From Streptomyces griseoluteus (GTDB lineage: Bacteria > Actinomycetota > Actinomycetes > Streptomycetales > Streptomycetaceae), in the NCBI GenBank assembly GCA_000717735.1, contig JOBE01000044.1, positions 1 through 64,000 of the forward strand: a stretch of 64,000 bases of DNA. The letters run 5' to 3'. Below, piece after piece: positions 34,269 to 42,398 of the stretch; the first letter of the stretch is position 1, and each line of letters starts with the position of its first letter. The notes below the pieces were generated by a model. The model was given only the letters and a program-made list of their open reading frames with translations. It ran no database searches and was not told where the DNA came from. The translations under genes and the position numbers were made by a program.

Positions 34269-35198
34269 TCAGGACTCCTTGCGGGGGGCGCGGGAGGTAC
34301 GGGGTGTGCCGGCGGTGCCTGTCTGCGCCGTTCCGGCCCGGGAGAGGAGCAGCAGCAGGAGCCAGGTGATGACCAGGCTGAGGAGGGAGACGGCCACCGA
34401 CATGCGGGCGTGGGCCCCGGAGATGGAGACGATCCACACCGCGAACGGCCGGAAGCCGAGCAGCGAGGCGATGGTGAACTCGCCGAGGACCAGGGCGAGG
34501 GTGAGGAAGGCGGCGCCCGCGAGCGAGGCACGCAGATTGGGCAGGATGACGCGGAACATGACGTACGGCCGGCTCGCCCCGCAGTTGCGGGCGGCTTCGA
34601 CGAGGGTCGGGACGTCGACGGCGCGCAGTCCGGCGTCGAGGGAGCGGTACACGAACGGCAGGGCCATGACCGTGTAGGCGAGGACGAGGACGGCGGGGAA
34701 GTCCTCGTTCTGGACCGCCAGGAAGGTCTGGTAGAGCGGGGTGCGCGAGAGGTGCTCGGGTCCCCAGCGCAGCACGGTGGTGATGCCGGTGACCAGGGCG
34801 ATCGGCGGCACCACGAGCGGCAGCATGCACATGACCTCGATGACCGGCCGCAGCCGGGGCGAGCCCAGCCGTACGGCCACCAGGGCGGGCACGGCGAGCA
34901 GCAGGGCGAGGAGGATGGTCGCGGCGGCGAGTCCGAGGGAGAGCAGCAGGCTCTCGGTGAACCCGTCGGCGGCCAGGAGCGCGGTGTACGCCTCGAAGGA
35001 GACGCCCTGGCCGGGGGTGTGCACGGTGAACACGAACGAGGCGATCAGCGGGACCAGGAAGTAGGCGCCGCCGAGGCCGAGGACGGCGCCGCGCCACAGG
35101 CGGGGCCTGCGCCGGGCCCGTACGGGGGCGGCCGGCGGGGCGGGCCGCCGTTCGGCCTCCGGGGCGGCCTCCCGGGCGGTGGGGGTCATCGCAGCCAT
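34269..35198 (-). CDS. ABC transporter permease (second)
   Basis: A membrane protein of 309 residues with six helices and the BPD-transport inner-membrane signature (EAARNCGASRPYVMFRVILPNL, the EAA loop that contacts the ATPase). It starts at ATG 35198 with AGGAG eight bases upstream. An alternative ATG at 35189 makes an ATGA overlap with the stop of the first permease. It has the same predicted length as its partner permease and forms the channel with it. Confidence 0.9.
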   Translation of the reverse strand: MAAMTPTAREAAPEAERRPAPPAAPVRARRRPRLWRGAVLGLGGAYFLVPLIASFVFTVHTPGQGVSFEAYTALLAADGFTESLLLSLGLAAATILLALLLAVPALVAVRLGSPRLRPVIEVMCMLPLVVPPIALVTGITTVLRWGPEHLSRTPLYQTFLAVQNEDFPAVLVLAYTVMALPFVYRSLDAGLRAVDVPTLVEAARNCGASRPYVMFRVILPNLRASLAGAAFLTLALVLGEFTIASLLGFRPFAVWIVSISGAHARMSVAVSLLSLVITWLLLLLLSRAGTAQTGTAGTPRTSRAPRKES

Positions 35199-36115
35199 CG
35201 GGCGCTCCTGCGCTGGAGGGGGAGGTGGACGGCCATGACGAGACCGGCGATCAGGATCATGTCGAGGCCGAGGGCGAGGGCCACGTTCTCCTGGCCGACG
35301 AGGACGTTCCCGGAGAGCGCGTCCGCGATCTTGAGGGTGACCAGGGGGACGGAGCCGCCGACGAGCGCCGCCGCGGTGGCGTGCGCGGCGAACGCGCTGC
35401 CGAAGAGCAGCACGAATCCGCCGAGCAGGGCGGGCGCCAGGACGGGGATGCCGACGTGGCGCCAGTACTGGCGGGCGCCTGCGCCCGCGTTCTGCGCGGC
35501 CTCCCGCCACTGGGGCCGCAGGCCGTCGAGGGCGGGGAGGATCACCAGGACCATGAGCGGGATCAGGAAGTACAGGTAGACGACGGCGAGGCCGGTGAAC
35601 GAGTACAGGCTCCAGCCGAGGGCGCTCAGGTCGGCGAGCTGGGTGACGACGCCGGAGATGCCGACGGTCGCGATGAACGCGAACGCGAGCGGGACGCCGC
35701 CGAAGTTGGCGAGTACCCCTGAGGCGGTCAGGACGGCGTCGCGCAGGACACGGGAGCGGGAGGTCACGACGGCCTGGGCGATGAGGACGCCGAGGACCGT
35801 GCCGATGAGCGCGGTGAGGGCGGAGAGCTGCACGCTGCCGACGAGGGAACCCAGGTAGGGGCCCTGGAGCGAGCGGCTCAGGTGCTCTCCGGTGAGGGCG
35901 GTGGCGCCGGTGGCCGGGTCGGTGCGGGTCACGGCGCCGTACAGCAGGGCGCCGAGCGGAAGTCCGAAGCACAGTCCGGTGAAGGCGAGCAGGGGGAGCG
36001 CGGCGAGCCAGGTGCGCGGGCCGCGCCGCCGGCGGCGGGTGCCGCCGGCGGGTGCCGTGGTGCTTCCCGTACCGCCGGCGGTTCCCTCGGTGGGGGTGGA
36101 GGAGGCGGAGGACAT
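35186..36115 (-). CDS. ABC transporter permease (first)
   Basis: A membrane protein of 309 residues with six helices, a proline/threonine-rich cytoplasmic N-terminus and an EAA loop (REAAQNAGAGARQYWRHVGIP). It belongs to the same family as the 34269-35198 permease. The start ATG 36115 shares one base with the TGA of the substrate-binding protein gene (TGATG), so the genes are translationally coupled. Confidence 0.9.
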   Translation of the reverse strand: MSSASSTPTEGTAGGTGSTTAPAGGTRRRRRGPRTWLAALPLLAFTGLCFGLPLGALLYGAVTRTDPATGATALTGEHLSRSLQGPYLGSLVGSVQLSALTALIGTVLGVLIAQAVVTSRSRVLRDAVLTASGVLANFGGVPLAFAFIATVGISGVVTQLADLSALGWSLYSFTGLAVVYLYFLIPLMVLVILPALDGLRPQWREAAQNAGAGARQYWRHVGIPVLAPALLGGFVLLFGSAFAAHATAAALVGGSVPLVTLKIADALSGNVLVGQENVALALGLDMILIAGLVMAVHLPLQRRSARWLR

Positions 36116-37266
36116 CAGGAGACGGCCTTGTCCCACTTCTCGGCGAGGGTGGCCTTGGCCTTGTCGAGCTCGGCGGAGGCCGGGAAGGCGGGGGTGCCGG
36201 CGACGGCGGGCAGCTTGGCCACGAAGGTCTTGTCGGCGGTGCCGTCGGCGGTCATGGCCGGCAGCAGCACGGGGCGGGCGTATCCCTTGAGCCAGAGGTT
36301 CTGGCCCTCGGTGCTGTAGAGGTACTCCATCCAGAGGCGGGCGGCCGCGGGGTGCGGGGCGTCCTTGTTGATGGCCTGGGAGTAGAACTGGGCGTACACG
36401 CCGTCGGTGGGCACGGCGACCTGCCAGTCGACGCCCTTGTCCTTGAACTGGTCGGCGTAGCCGGCGTTCAGGTAGTCCCAGTCGATGCTGATGGGCGTCT
36501 CGCCCTTCTCGACCGTGGCCGGGGTGGACTCGACGGGGATGAAGTTGCCGCTCTTCCTCAGCTTGCCGAAGAAGTCGATGCCGGGCTGGATGTCGGCGAA
36601 GGAGCCCTTGTTGGCGAGGGCCGCCGCGTACACGCCCCCGAAGGCCGAACCGGACTTGGTGGGGTTGCCGTTGAGGGCGACCTTGCCCTTGTACTCGGGC
36701 TTGAGGAGGTCGGCGAAGGTCTTCGGGCAGTTGGGGATCCGCTTGGCGTCGCAGCCGATGGAGACGTAGCCGCCGTAGTCGTTGTACCAGCGTCCGGCCT
36801 CGTCCTTCTGGGCGGCCGGGATCTTGTCCCAGGCCTCGACCTTGTACGGGGCGAAGAGGCCCTCCTCGGCGCCGCTGCGGGCGAAGGCGATGCCCAGGTC
36901 GAGGACGTCGGGGGCGCGCTTCTGGCCCTTGCGGGACTTGACGGCGGCGATCTCGTCGGCGCTCGCGGCGTCCGGATTCTCGCTCTCGACCTTGATCCCG
37001 TACTTCGCCTCGAACGTCTTGATCAGTTCGCCGTAGTTGGCCCAGTCCGGCGGCAGCGCGATGACGTGGAGCGCGCCCTCCTGCTTGGCCGCCTTCACGA
37101 GGGCGTCCAGGCCTCCGAAGTCCTTCGCCGAGGCGGCGGCGGCCGCCTTCGCGCCGTCGCCCGTGGCGCCGGCCGCGCCCTCGGGCGCGGCGCCACAGGC
37201 GGTGACGGTGGTCAGGACGGCGGCGCCGAGCAGCACGGCGGCACCGCGGACAGGGGTTCTGCGCAC
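36115..37266 (-). CDS. ABC transporter substrate-binding lipoprotein
   Basis: A receptor of about 383 residues. A signal peptide ends in the lipobox LTTVTAC, so it is a lipoprotein on the outer face of the membrane. The mature part is a type II periplasmic-binding fold of the extracellular-solute-binding group used for iron(III), polyamines, thiamine or 2-aminoethylphosphonate (VIALPPDWANYGELIKTFEAK, RWYNDYGGYVSIGCD). Ligand identity is not readable. The presence of a HAD phosphatase and a GntR/UTRA regulator makes a phosphorus- or nitrogen-containing organic ligand plausible. It starts at GTG 37266 and is the first gene of the operon. Confidence 0.9.
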   Translation of the reverse strand: MRRTPVRGAAVLLGAAVLTTVTACGAAPEGAAGATGDGAKAAAAASAKDFGGLDALVKAAKQEGALHVIALPPDWANYGELIKTFEAKYGIKVESENPDAASADEIAAVKSRKGQKRAPDVLDLGIAFARSGAEEGLFAPYKVEAWDKIPAAQKDEAGRWYNDYGGYVSIGCDAKRIPNCPKTFADLLKPEYKGKVALNGNPTKSGSAFGGVYAAALANKGSFADIQPGIDFFGKLRKSGNFIPVESTPATVEKGETPISIDWDYLNAGYADQFKDKGVDWQVAVPTDGVYAQFYSQAINKDAPHPAAARLWMEYLYSTEGQNLWLKGYARPVLLPAMTADGTADKTFVAKLPAVAGTPAFPASAELDKAKATLAEKWDKAVS

Positions 37267-37294
37267 GGGTTTCTCCCAGAGGCGAGTGAAGGAA

Positions 37295-37308
37295 CTTGTC
37301 TGAACAAG
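37295..37308. promoter_or_regulatory. Candidate GntR operator between the importer and its regulator
   Basis: CTTGT-CTGA-ACAAG is a perfect five-base inverted repeat 29 bases upstream of the substrate-binding-protein start. It contains a GT...AC core as seen in HutC-type GntR sites. It is well placed to block importer transcription. The link to the adjacent GntR gene is inferred. Confidence 0.5.
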
Positions 37309-37531
37309 CCGCCCTTAGTTCGCCCTTACATCCTGTCCGGGAAATGAACGGGACATGGCTGATTCCGCACGGCTCCAGGAAGAGCCGGGGGCATGGAACA
37401 CCCCGCCCGCAACGGCGACTTGAGCGGGAGCCCGGGGCCCCCTCCCCCGTCGCCGCTCGGGTTAGGGTGGACAGCGGAACAGCACACGCCGTGACCGGGT
37501 GCGCACAGCCACGCGCGAGAAGGGGGATGCC

Positions 37532-38281
37532 GTGACGGCGCTCTACGTGGAGATCGCGGAGGGACTCCGCCGATCGATCCTCAGCGGCGAGTACGCCGTC
37601 GGCGCCCGGCTGCCCTCCGAGAGCGACCTCGCCGACCGCTGGTCCGCCTCGCGCGGCACGGTACGCCAGGCCGTCGCCCTGCTCACCTCGGAAGGCCTCA
37701 TCGGTTCACGCCAGGGCGCCCGCCGCATCGTGCTCCGCAGGGAGCGCAGGCACAGCTTCGCCGAGCTCCACAGCTTCGCCCAGTGGGCGCGCGCCATGGG
37801 CTACCAGGCGACGAGCCGCTTCCTCCGCCGCGAACGCCGCGGCGCCACCCCCGAGGAGGCGCGCCGGCTCGCCCTGCCGGAACGGGCCGACGTCCTGGAC
37901 GTCCTGCGGCTGCGGCTCCTGGACGGCGAACCGGTGATGGTGGAGCGCACCGCGTACGCGGACTGGGTCGCCCCCACCGTCGAGGCGCTGCCCGTCGACT
38001 GCGCCTCGATCATGGACAGCATGGCGGAGGACGCCGGAATCGTCGCCCACTACGGCGAGCACCTCATCGACGCCGTCCCCGCCGGAAGCGACGACGCCCG
38101 GCTCCTGCGCGTCCGCAGGGGAAGCCCGCTCCTGCGCCAGCGCCACCTCACGAGCAACCCGGACGGCCGCCCCATCGAGTGGACGGAGGACCGCTACCGG
38201 GCCGGCAGCGTCACCTTCAACGTGAGCAACTCGGTGGGCACGGCGCCCCTGGTACGGGACCCGGGCGCGCTGCTCATGTGA
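37532..38281 (+). CDS. GntR-family regulator, HutC/UTRA type
   Basis: A regulator of about 249 residues. The N-terminal winged helix runs over residues 5-70 (YVEIAEGLRRSILSGEYAVGARLPSESDLADRWSASRGTVRQAV). The C-terminal UTRA effector domain follows (RRERRHSFAELHSFAQWARAMG, RPIEWTEDRYRAGSVTFNV). It starts at GTG 37532 after a strong AGAAGGGGGA. It is divergent from the ABC importer, with an operator-like repeat in the shared region. It probably represses the importer until its substrate or a phosphorylated derivative appears. Confidence 0.9.
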   Translation: MTALYVEIAEGLRRSILSGEYAVGARLPSESDLADRWSASRGTVRQAVALLTSEGLIGSRQGARRIVLRRERRHSFAELHSFAQWARAMGYQATSRFLRRERRGATPEEARRLALPERADVLDVLRLRLLDGEPVMVERTAYADWVAPTVEALPVDCASIMDSMAEDAGIVAHYGEHLIDAVPAGSDDARLLRVRRGSPLLRQRHLTSNPDGRPIEWTEDRYRAGSVTFNVSNSVGTAPLVRDPGALLM

Positions 38282-38313
38282 CGCCGCGCCGGGAACGCCG
38301 TGCCCGGAAACGA

Positions 38314-38351
38314 CGACGTGGTGGCCGGGAGCGATCCCGACCACCACGTCG
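38314..38351. terminator. Bidirectional terminator between GntR and tRNA-Leu
   Basis: CGACGTGGTGG pairs perfectly with CCACCACGTCG; an inner CGGGA/TCCCG stem (after one mismatch) and a four-base GCGA loop complete a 38-base hairpin. It lies about 30 bases after the GntR stop codon and 15 bases beyond the tRNA 3' end, so it can serve both strands. Confidence 0.8.
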
Positions 38352-38365
38352 ACGACGAGCCGTCG

Positions 38366-38450
38366 TGTCCGAGGGGGGACTTGAACCCCCACGCCCGATA
38401 AAGGGCACTAGCACCTCAAGCTAGCGCGTCTGCCATTCCGCCACCCGGAC
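38366..38450 (-). tRNA. tRNA-Leu (anticodon GAG)
   Basis: On the minus strand the 85-base sequence begins GTCCGGGTGG and ends CTCGGACA, giving a seven-base acceptor stem. It has the D-arm, a class II variable arm (GTGCCCTTTATCGGGC), a T-arm with GGTTCAAGTC, and an anticodon loop TTGAGGT flanked by CTAGC/GCTAG. The anticodon is therefore GAG, reading CUC/CUU leucine codons. CCA is not encoded. No integrase or attachment-site duplication is visible nearby. Confidence 0.96.
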
Positions 38451-38624
38451 AAGGTGTGCGTCGCCCGGAGTGATGATCACTCGCGGCGACAAGATGAATA
38501 TATCAGGGCTCCGACCTGCGATTCACCTGTGTTTCCCGTGGTCAGCGGAGTGCCACGGCCGGGAAACGGGCACGGAACGTGACCAATGCACACTCACCGT
38601 GTTCGCGGGTGCTTCACTGGTTCC

Positions 38625-39296
38625 ATGCCTTTCGCAAGCTACGGCGTGCTCGTGGGAACCCTCTACGGCCACTTCCGCGACCAGCCGGACAGTCAAGGCC
38701 GCTGGTTCCACGTCAACCTGGAGGTGGACGCGCCCGACGGGCGCTACCACTGCGCCGTCGACGTCGACAGCCACAAGTCCAACGTGGGTGTGCGGTGGAA
38801 GACCTTCACCCTGGACGCCGGCCTGATCGGGCCGCCCGCGGCACTCGCCGCGGGCTACCACGACCTCGCCTCGACGCCGGAGTCCGGAGCCCTGGACTTC
38901 CTGCGTCATCCCGAACTGGTGGACCGCACCGGGGTCCTGTTCCAGCGGCGCCCGCCGTCCTGGCTGCGGGAGCTCCTCGACCTGCTGGGCTCGCGTCCCT
39001 GGCACACGGGCTCCAACATCGACGCCGCCGCCGCGCTGGAGGCCGTGCTGGTGCCGGGGCAGCGCGTACTCGTCTTCGGGGAGCCGTTCGACGACGACCC
39101 CGAGGGCGACCTCGGCATGCACAACATCCACCAGAACCAGGGCGACCCGGCCGGCTCCCAGTGGTGGGCCGAGAACGGGATCTGGCAGGACGGTGCGACG
39201 CTCACCCAGCGCTCCGACGGCCGGTACGACGTCTTCCTGAACAAGTTCTCCAGCCAGGCCGACCGCACGGACGGCGCCGGCCATCCCACAGGCTGA
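38625..39296 (+). CDS. DUF2278 family protein
   Basis: A protein of about 223 residues. The sequence ASYGVLVGTLYGHFRDQ, GRWFHVNLEVDAPDGRYHCAVDVDSHKSNV and later GMHNIHQNQGDP matches DUF2278 (YukJ-like), a family sometimes found with PHP- or nuclease-like folds but without a proven activity. Two histidine/asparagine-rich motifs (HNIHQNQ) could be metal ligands. It starts at ATG 38625. The upstream ATG at 38586 lacks a good ribosome site. It converges on the next gene with a shared hairpin. Confidence 0.75.
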   Translation: MPFASYGVLVGTLYGHFRDQPDSQGRWFHVNLEVDAPDGRYHCAVDVDSHKSNVGVRWKTFTLDAGLIGPPAALAAGYHDLASTPESGALDFLRHPELVDRTGVLFQRRPPSWLRELLDLLGSRPWHTGSNIDAAAALEAVLVPGQRVLVFGEPFDDDPEGDLGMHNIHQNQGDPAGSQWWAENGIWQDGATLTQRSDGRYDVFLNKFSSQADRTDGAGHPTG

Positions 39297-39324
39297 CCGT
39301 CCGGGCGGCGAAGCGGCCGGTCAG
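39293..39324. terminator. Hairpin between convergent genes
   Basis: CTGACCG at 39293-39299 and CGGTCAG at 39318-39324 are perfect reverse complements around an 18-base GC-rich loop. The hairpin covers the stop codons of both convergent genes (DUF2278 and the 99-residue protein), so it may stop transcription from either side. Confidence 0.5.
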
Positions 39325-39620
39325 GCGCCGGCCGACAGTGCGCCGAGGCCCTTGCGCAGGTCCTCGGCGTCCATGACCGGCGCGTAGGAGATCTTGGCGC
39401 CGAGTTCCATGAAGAAGGGCTCCGAGAACTTCGGCAACTGCGACGGGTCCTCCAGGTCCACGAAGAGGTACGCCGTCCGACAGCCGTTCTCGGCACCGAA
39501 GTACGCGGCTTCGGGACGGAGCCGGCTCAGCGCGTCCTCCATCAGCTTCTGGAGGGTGCCCTGCCTGATGGCCTCGTTGGAGGCCGGGGTGTCCATCTGA
39601 ACCTTCATCAGCATGCGCAT
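39321..39620 (-). CDS. Conserved 99-residue protein
   Basis: A small soluble protein. MRMLMKVQMDTPASNEAIRQ opens it, then AAYFGAENGCRTAYLFVDLEDPSQLPKF and ELGAKISYAPVMDAEDL. The pattern is like a dimeric ferredoxin-like (stress-responsive barrel) protein, but I cannot name the family with confidence. It starts at ATG 39620, which includes an in-frame ATG pair (MRMLM). There is no signal peptide or membrane segment. It is read in the same direction as the SulP gene, about 120 bases downstream, so it may be a separate unit. Confidence 0.7.
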   Translation of the reverse strand: MRMLMKVQMDTPASNEAIRQGTLQKLMEDALSRLRPEAAYFGAENGCRTAYLFVDLEDPSQLPKFSEPFFMELGAKISYAPVMDAEDLRKGLGALSAGA

Positions 39621-39742
39621 GGCACGGCCTCTCCGACCGGGCAGGCGCTCCGTTCGGCACGCCCTCGACACCCGGACGTCCTTCCTCCAGCGTCCCCCCT
39701 CCCCGTCGGCGCGACCACTCGGCGCCCGCCGGGGCCGGACCG

Positions 39743-41251
39743 TCAGTGGCTGCTGAGTTCGCCGGTGAGCCGCGCGTGGAGGTCGGCGCTCGGGGTGTTG
39801 AGGCCCGTGATCTCGACGGTCTTGCCGCGCTGGGCGTACTTGGTCTCGATGGCGTCGAGGGCGGCGACGGTGGAGGCGTCCCAGATGTGGGCGGCGGAGA
39901 GGTCGATCACGACCCGGCCGGGGTCGCCCGCGTAGTCGAACTGTCCGACGAGGTCGTTGGACGAGGCGAAGAACAGCTCGCCGGTGACCCGGTAGACGAC
40001 GCTCGTGCGGTCCGGATCGGTGACGGCGGTGACCTCGGCGAGACGGGCGACGCGCTTCGCGAAGATGACCATGGCGGTGACGGAGCCGATGACGACGCCG
40101 ACGGCGAGGTTGTGGCTGGCCACCACGGCCACGACGGTGATGACCATGACCGCGATCTCGCCGGCCGGCATCCGCTTGAGGGTCTTCGGGGCGATCGAGT
40201 GCCAGTCGAACGTCGCGAAGCACACCATGATCATGACCGCGACGAGGGCGGCCATCGGGATGTCGGAGACGATCGGGCCGAAGACGATGCACAGCACCAT
40301 CAGGAACGCGCCCGCGAGGAACGTGGAGAGCCGGGTGCGGGCGCCGGAGACCTTCACGTTGATCATCGTCTGGCCGATCATCGCGCAGCCGCCCATGCCG
40401 CCGAAGAAGCCGGTGACGATGTTCGCGATGCCCTGGCCGACGGACTCACGGGTCTTGTCCGAGCGGGTGTCCGTGATGTCGTCGACCAGCTTGGCCGTCA
40501 TCAGCGACTCCATCAGACCGACCAGCGCCATCGCGAAGGCGTAGGGGGCGATCGTCGTGAGCGTGTCGAGCGTGAAGGGCACGTCGGGCAGGCCCGGCAC
40601 GGGCAGCGAGGAAGGCAGGGAGCCCTTGTCGCCGACGGTCGGCACCGCGATGGCGGCCCCGACCGTGATCACCGTGAGGATGACGATGGACACCAGCGGG
40701 GCCGGGACCACAGTGGTGACCTTCGGGAAGAACACCATGAGCGCGAGACCGCCGATGACCAGCGGGTACACGGCCCACGGCACGTCGCGCATCTCGGGGA
40801 TCTGCGCCATGAAGACGAGGATCGCGAGGGAGTTCACGAACCCGACCATCACGCTGCGCGGGATGAACCTCAGCAGTTTCGCCACTCCGAGCGCCCCGAG
40901 GACCACCTGGAAGACGCCGGCCAGGATGACGGCGGCGACCAGGTAGCCGAAACCGTGCTCGCGGTTCAGCGGGGCGATCACCAGTGCGACCGCGCCGGTG
41001 GCGGCGGAGATCATCGCGCGCCGGCCGCCGACGACCGAGATGACGACGGCCATCGTGAAGGACGCGAACAGACCGACGGCCGGATCGACGCCCGCGATGA
41101 TCGAGAACGAGATCGCCTCGGGGATCAGCGCCAGAGCGACGACCAGACCGCCCAGGACCTCGGTACGCCAGACCTTCGGGTCACGCAGCCAGTCGGGCTT
41201 CAGGCCGCGCAGGTACGAGGCCGGGGACACGGAGGGAGCGGAAGAGGACAA
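39743..41251 (-). CDS. SulP-family anion transporter with STAS domain
   Basis: A membrane transporter of about 502 residues with 11-12 helices in the first 400 residues and a C-terminal STAS domain (RVTGELFFASSNDLVGQF, VVIDLSAAHIWDASTVAAL). It carries conserved SulP sequences GLVVALALIPEAISFS and GGMGGCAMIGQTMINV. SulP proteins move sulfate, bicarbonate or dicarboxylates. There is no adjoining carbonic anhydrase, so sulfate is the default guess. The true start is unclear. TTG 41251 begins just before the conserved region. A long low-complexity extension to 41404 is unlikely to be translated. Confidence 0.88.
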   Translation of the reverse strand: MSSSAPSVSPASYLRGLKPDWLRDPKVWRTEVLGGLVVALALIPEAISFSIIAGVDPAVGLFASFTMAVVISVVGGRRAMISAATGAVALVIAPLNREHGFGYLVAAVILAGVFQVVLGALGVAKLLRFIPRSVMVGFVNSLAILVFMAQIPEMRDVPWAVYPLVIGGLALMVFFPKVTTVVPAPLVSIVILTVITVGAAIAVPTVGDKGSLPSSLPVPGLPDVPFTLDTLTTIAPYAFAMALVGLMESLMTAKLVDDITDTRSDKTRESVGQGIANIVTGFFGGMGGCAMIGQTMINVKVSGARTRLSTFLAGAFLMVLCIVFGPIVSDIPMAALVAVMIMVCFATFDWHSIAPKTLKRMPAGEIAVMVITVVAVVASHNLAVGVVIGSVTAMVIFAKRVARLAEVTAVTDPDRTSVVYRVTGELFFASSNDLVGQFDYAGDPGRVVIDLSAAHIWDASTVAALDAIETKYAQRGKTVEITGLNTPSADLHARLTGELSSH

Positions 41252-41465
41252 GGGAACGGAGACCTGTCGTGCTCGGGCACACCCGTACGCGGCGGGCGGG
41301 GCGTGCGGCGGGGACGCGGAGCGGCCTGACGGCATCGCGCGAGGAACCGGATCTGCGCCAGGGGCGCCATCGGCCCCGGCACGGCGGCGGGGAGCCGGCG
41401 CCACGCCGTCCTCTCACCTTCAACAACTTTACGTGACCTGCCGGGGGCCACGGACCGCCCGCGCG

Positions 41466-42326
41466 TCAAGTGGCGGTGATCACCCAGCGGAGGGCGGCGG
41501 TGATCGCGTGTCCTCCCGGACGGGCCAGCGGCCGCAGGAGCCGGGTGGCGGCCGGCGGGTCGAGGGCCGTCCTGGCCCAGGCCGGCAGGAGGTCGACCGC
41601 CGCGGCCGCGAGGAACGCGTAGGGCAGCCTGGCGAGCGACGGCAGCGGCGGCTCGGACAGCAGATAGCGCGCGGCCGCCCGGGACTCCGGCGTGGCTCGC
41701 AGCTCGGAGCGGTACTCGGCCAGGCGGGCCGTGAGCCCGGCACGGGTCCCCGGCGGGCGTTCCGCGCCGAGCCGTCGCGCCACCTCGGCCATGTCGGCCA
41801 CGTAGCCGTCCTCTCCGGCCGGGTCCAGCGGAGCCCGCCCGTAGCGCTGGTGCGCCCTGAGGAAGCACTCCGTCTCGGCGATGTGCACCCAGCAGAGGAG
41901 ATGCGGATCCGAGGCGTGGTACGGCACGCCCTCGGAGGTCGTCCCCCGGATCCGGTCGTGCACATCCCGTACCCGGGCCACCGCGTCCTCCGCGTCCTGG
42001 CTGGTGCCGAAGGTCGTCACGGCCAGGAACGTACTGGTCCGCTGGAGCCGCCCCCAGGGGTCTCCCTGGAAACCGGAGTGGGCCGCGACCGCGGCCATCG
42101 CCGTCGGGTGCAGGGACTGGAGCAGGAGGGCGGCGAGGCCGCCGATGTACATCGACGCGTCCCCGTGCACGGTCCGTACGGGACGGTCGGGGCCGAACCA
42201 GCGCGGGCCGGGCGTGCCGTGGATGCGGGCACGCTTCCGGTGCGCCTCGGGGCCCGCGACCCGGTGGAGCAGGGACTCACCGGCTCGCTCCCGCAGGGCG
42301 CCGACACACGACGGTGACCGGACCAT
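41466..42326 (-). CDS. DUF2236 (MpaB-like) protein
   Basis: A protein of 286 residues of the DUF2236 family, which includes the rubber oxygenase (latex-clearing protein) and MpaB, probable heme b oxygenases. Seen: MYIGGLAALLLQSLHPTAMAAVAAHS, TTFGTSQDAEDAVARVRDVHDRI, and the conserved HLLCWVHIAETECFLRAHQRYG. The conserved histidines in LHPT and WVH are likely heme or metal ligands. It starts at ATG 42326. It is likely cytoplasmic, and the substrate is unknown. It precedes the SulP gene on the same strand with a gap of over 200 bases. Confidence 0.85.
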   Translation of the reverse strand: MVRSPSCVGALRERAGESLLHRVAGPEAHRKRARIHGTPGPRWFGPDRPVRTVHGDASMYIGGLAALLLQSLHPTAMAAVAAHSGFQGDPWGRLQRTSTFLAVTTFGTSQDAEDAVARVRDVHDRIRGTTSEGVPYHASDPHLLCWVHIAETECFLRAHQRYGRAPLDPAGEDGYVADMAEVARRLGAERPPGTRAGLTARLAEYRSELRATPESRAAARYLLSEPPLPSLARLPYAFLAAAAVDLLPAWARTALDPPAATRLLRPLARPGGHAITAALRWVITAT

Positions 42327-42361
42327 AGCCCCAGTATCGCTCCGGGCCGGGCGTCCAGGCT

Positions 42362-42395
42362 CTCTCGTTCGGATCCGGCCTGATCCGAACGAGAG
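42362..42395 (-). terminator. Perfect 14-bp hairpin after the PAS-HATPase gene
   Basis: CTCTCGTTCGGATC and GATCCGAACGAGAG are perfect complements around a six-base CGGCCT loop. On the minus strand the hairpin lies four bases past the PAS/HATPase gene stop. No U-tract follows. It is a clear intrinsic terminator candidate. Confidence 0.85.
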
Positions 42396-42398
42396 GCC

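Noticed and set aside
38366..38450. tRNA-Leu as a mobile-element attachment site
   Set aside because: There is no integrase, and no duplicate of the tRNA 3' end was noticed within the window.
39743..41404. SulP transporter starting at 41404
   Set aside because: The first 50 residues would be Arg/Pro/Ala-rich and unlike SulP. TTG 41251 is a nearer start, although its ribosome site is weak.
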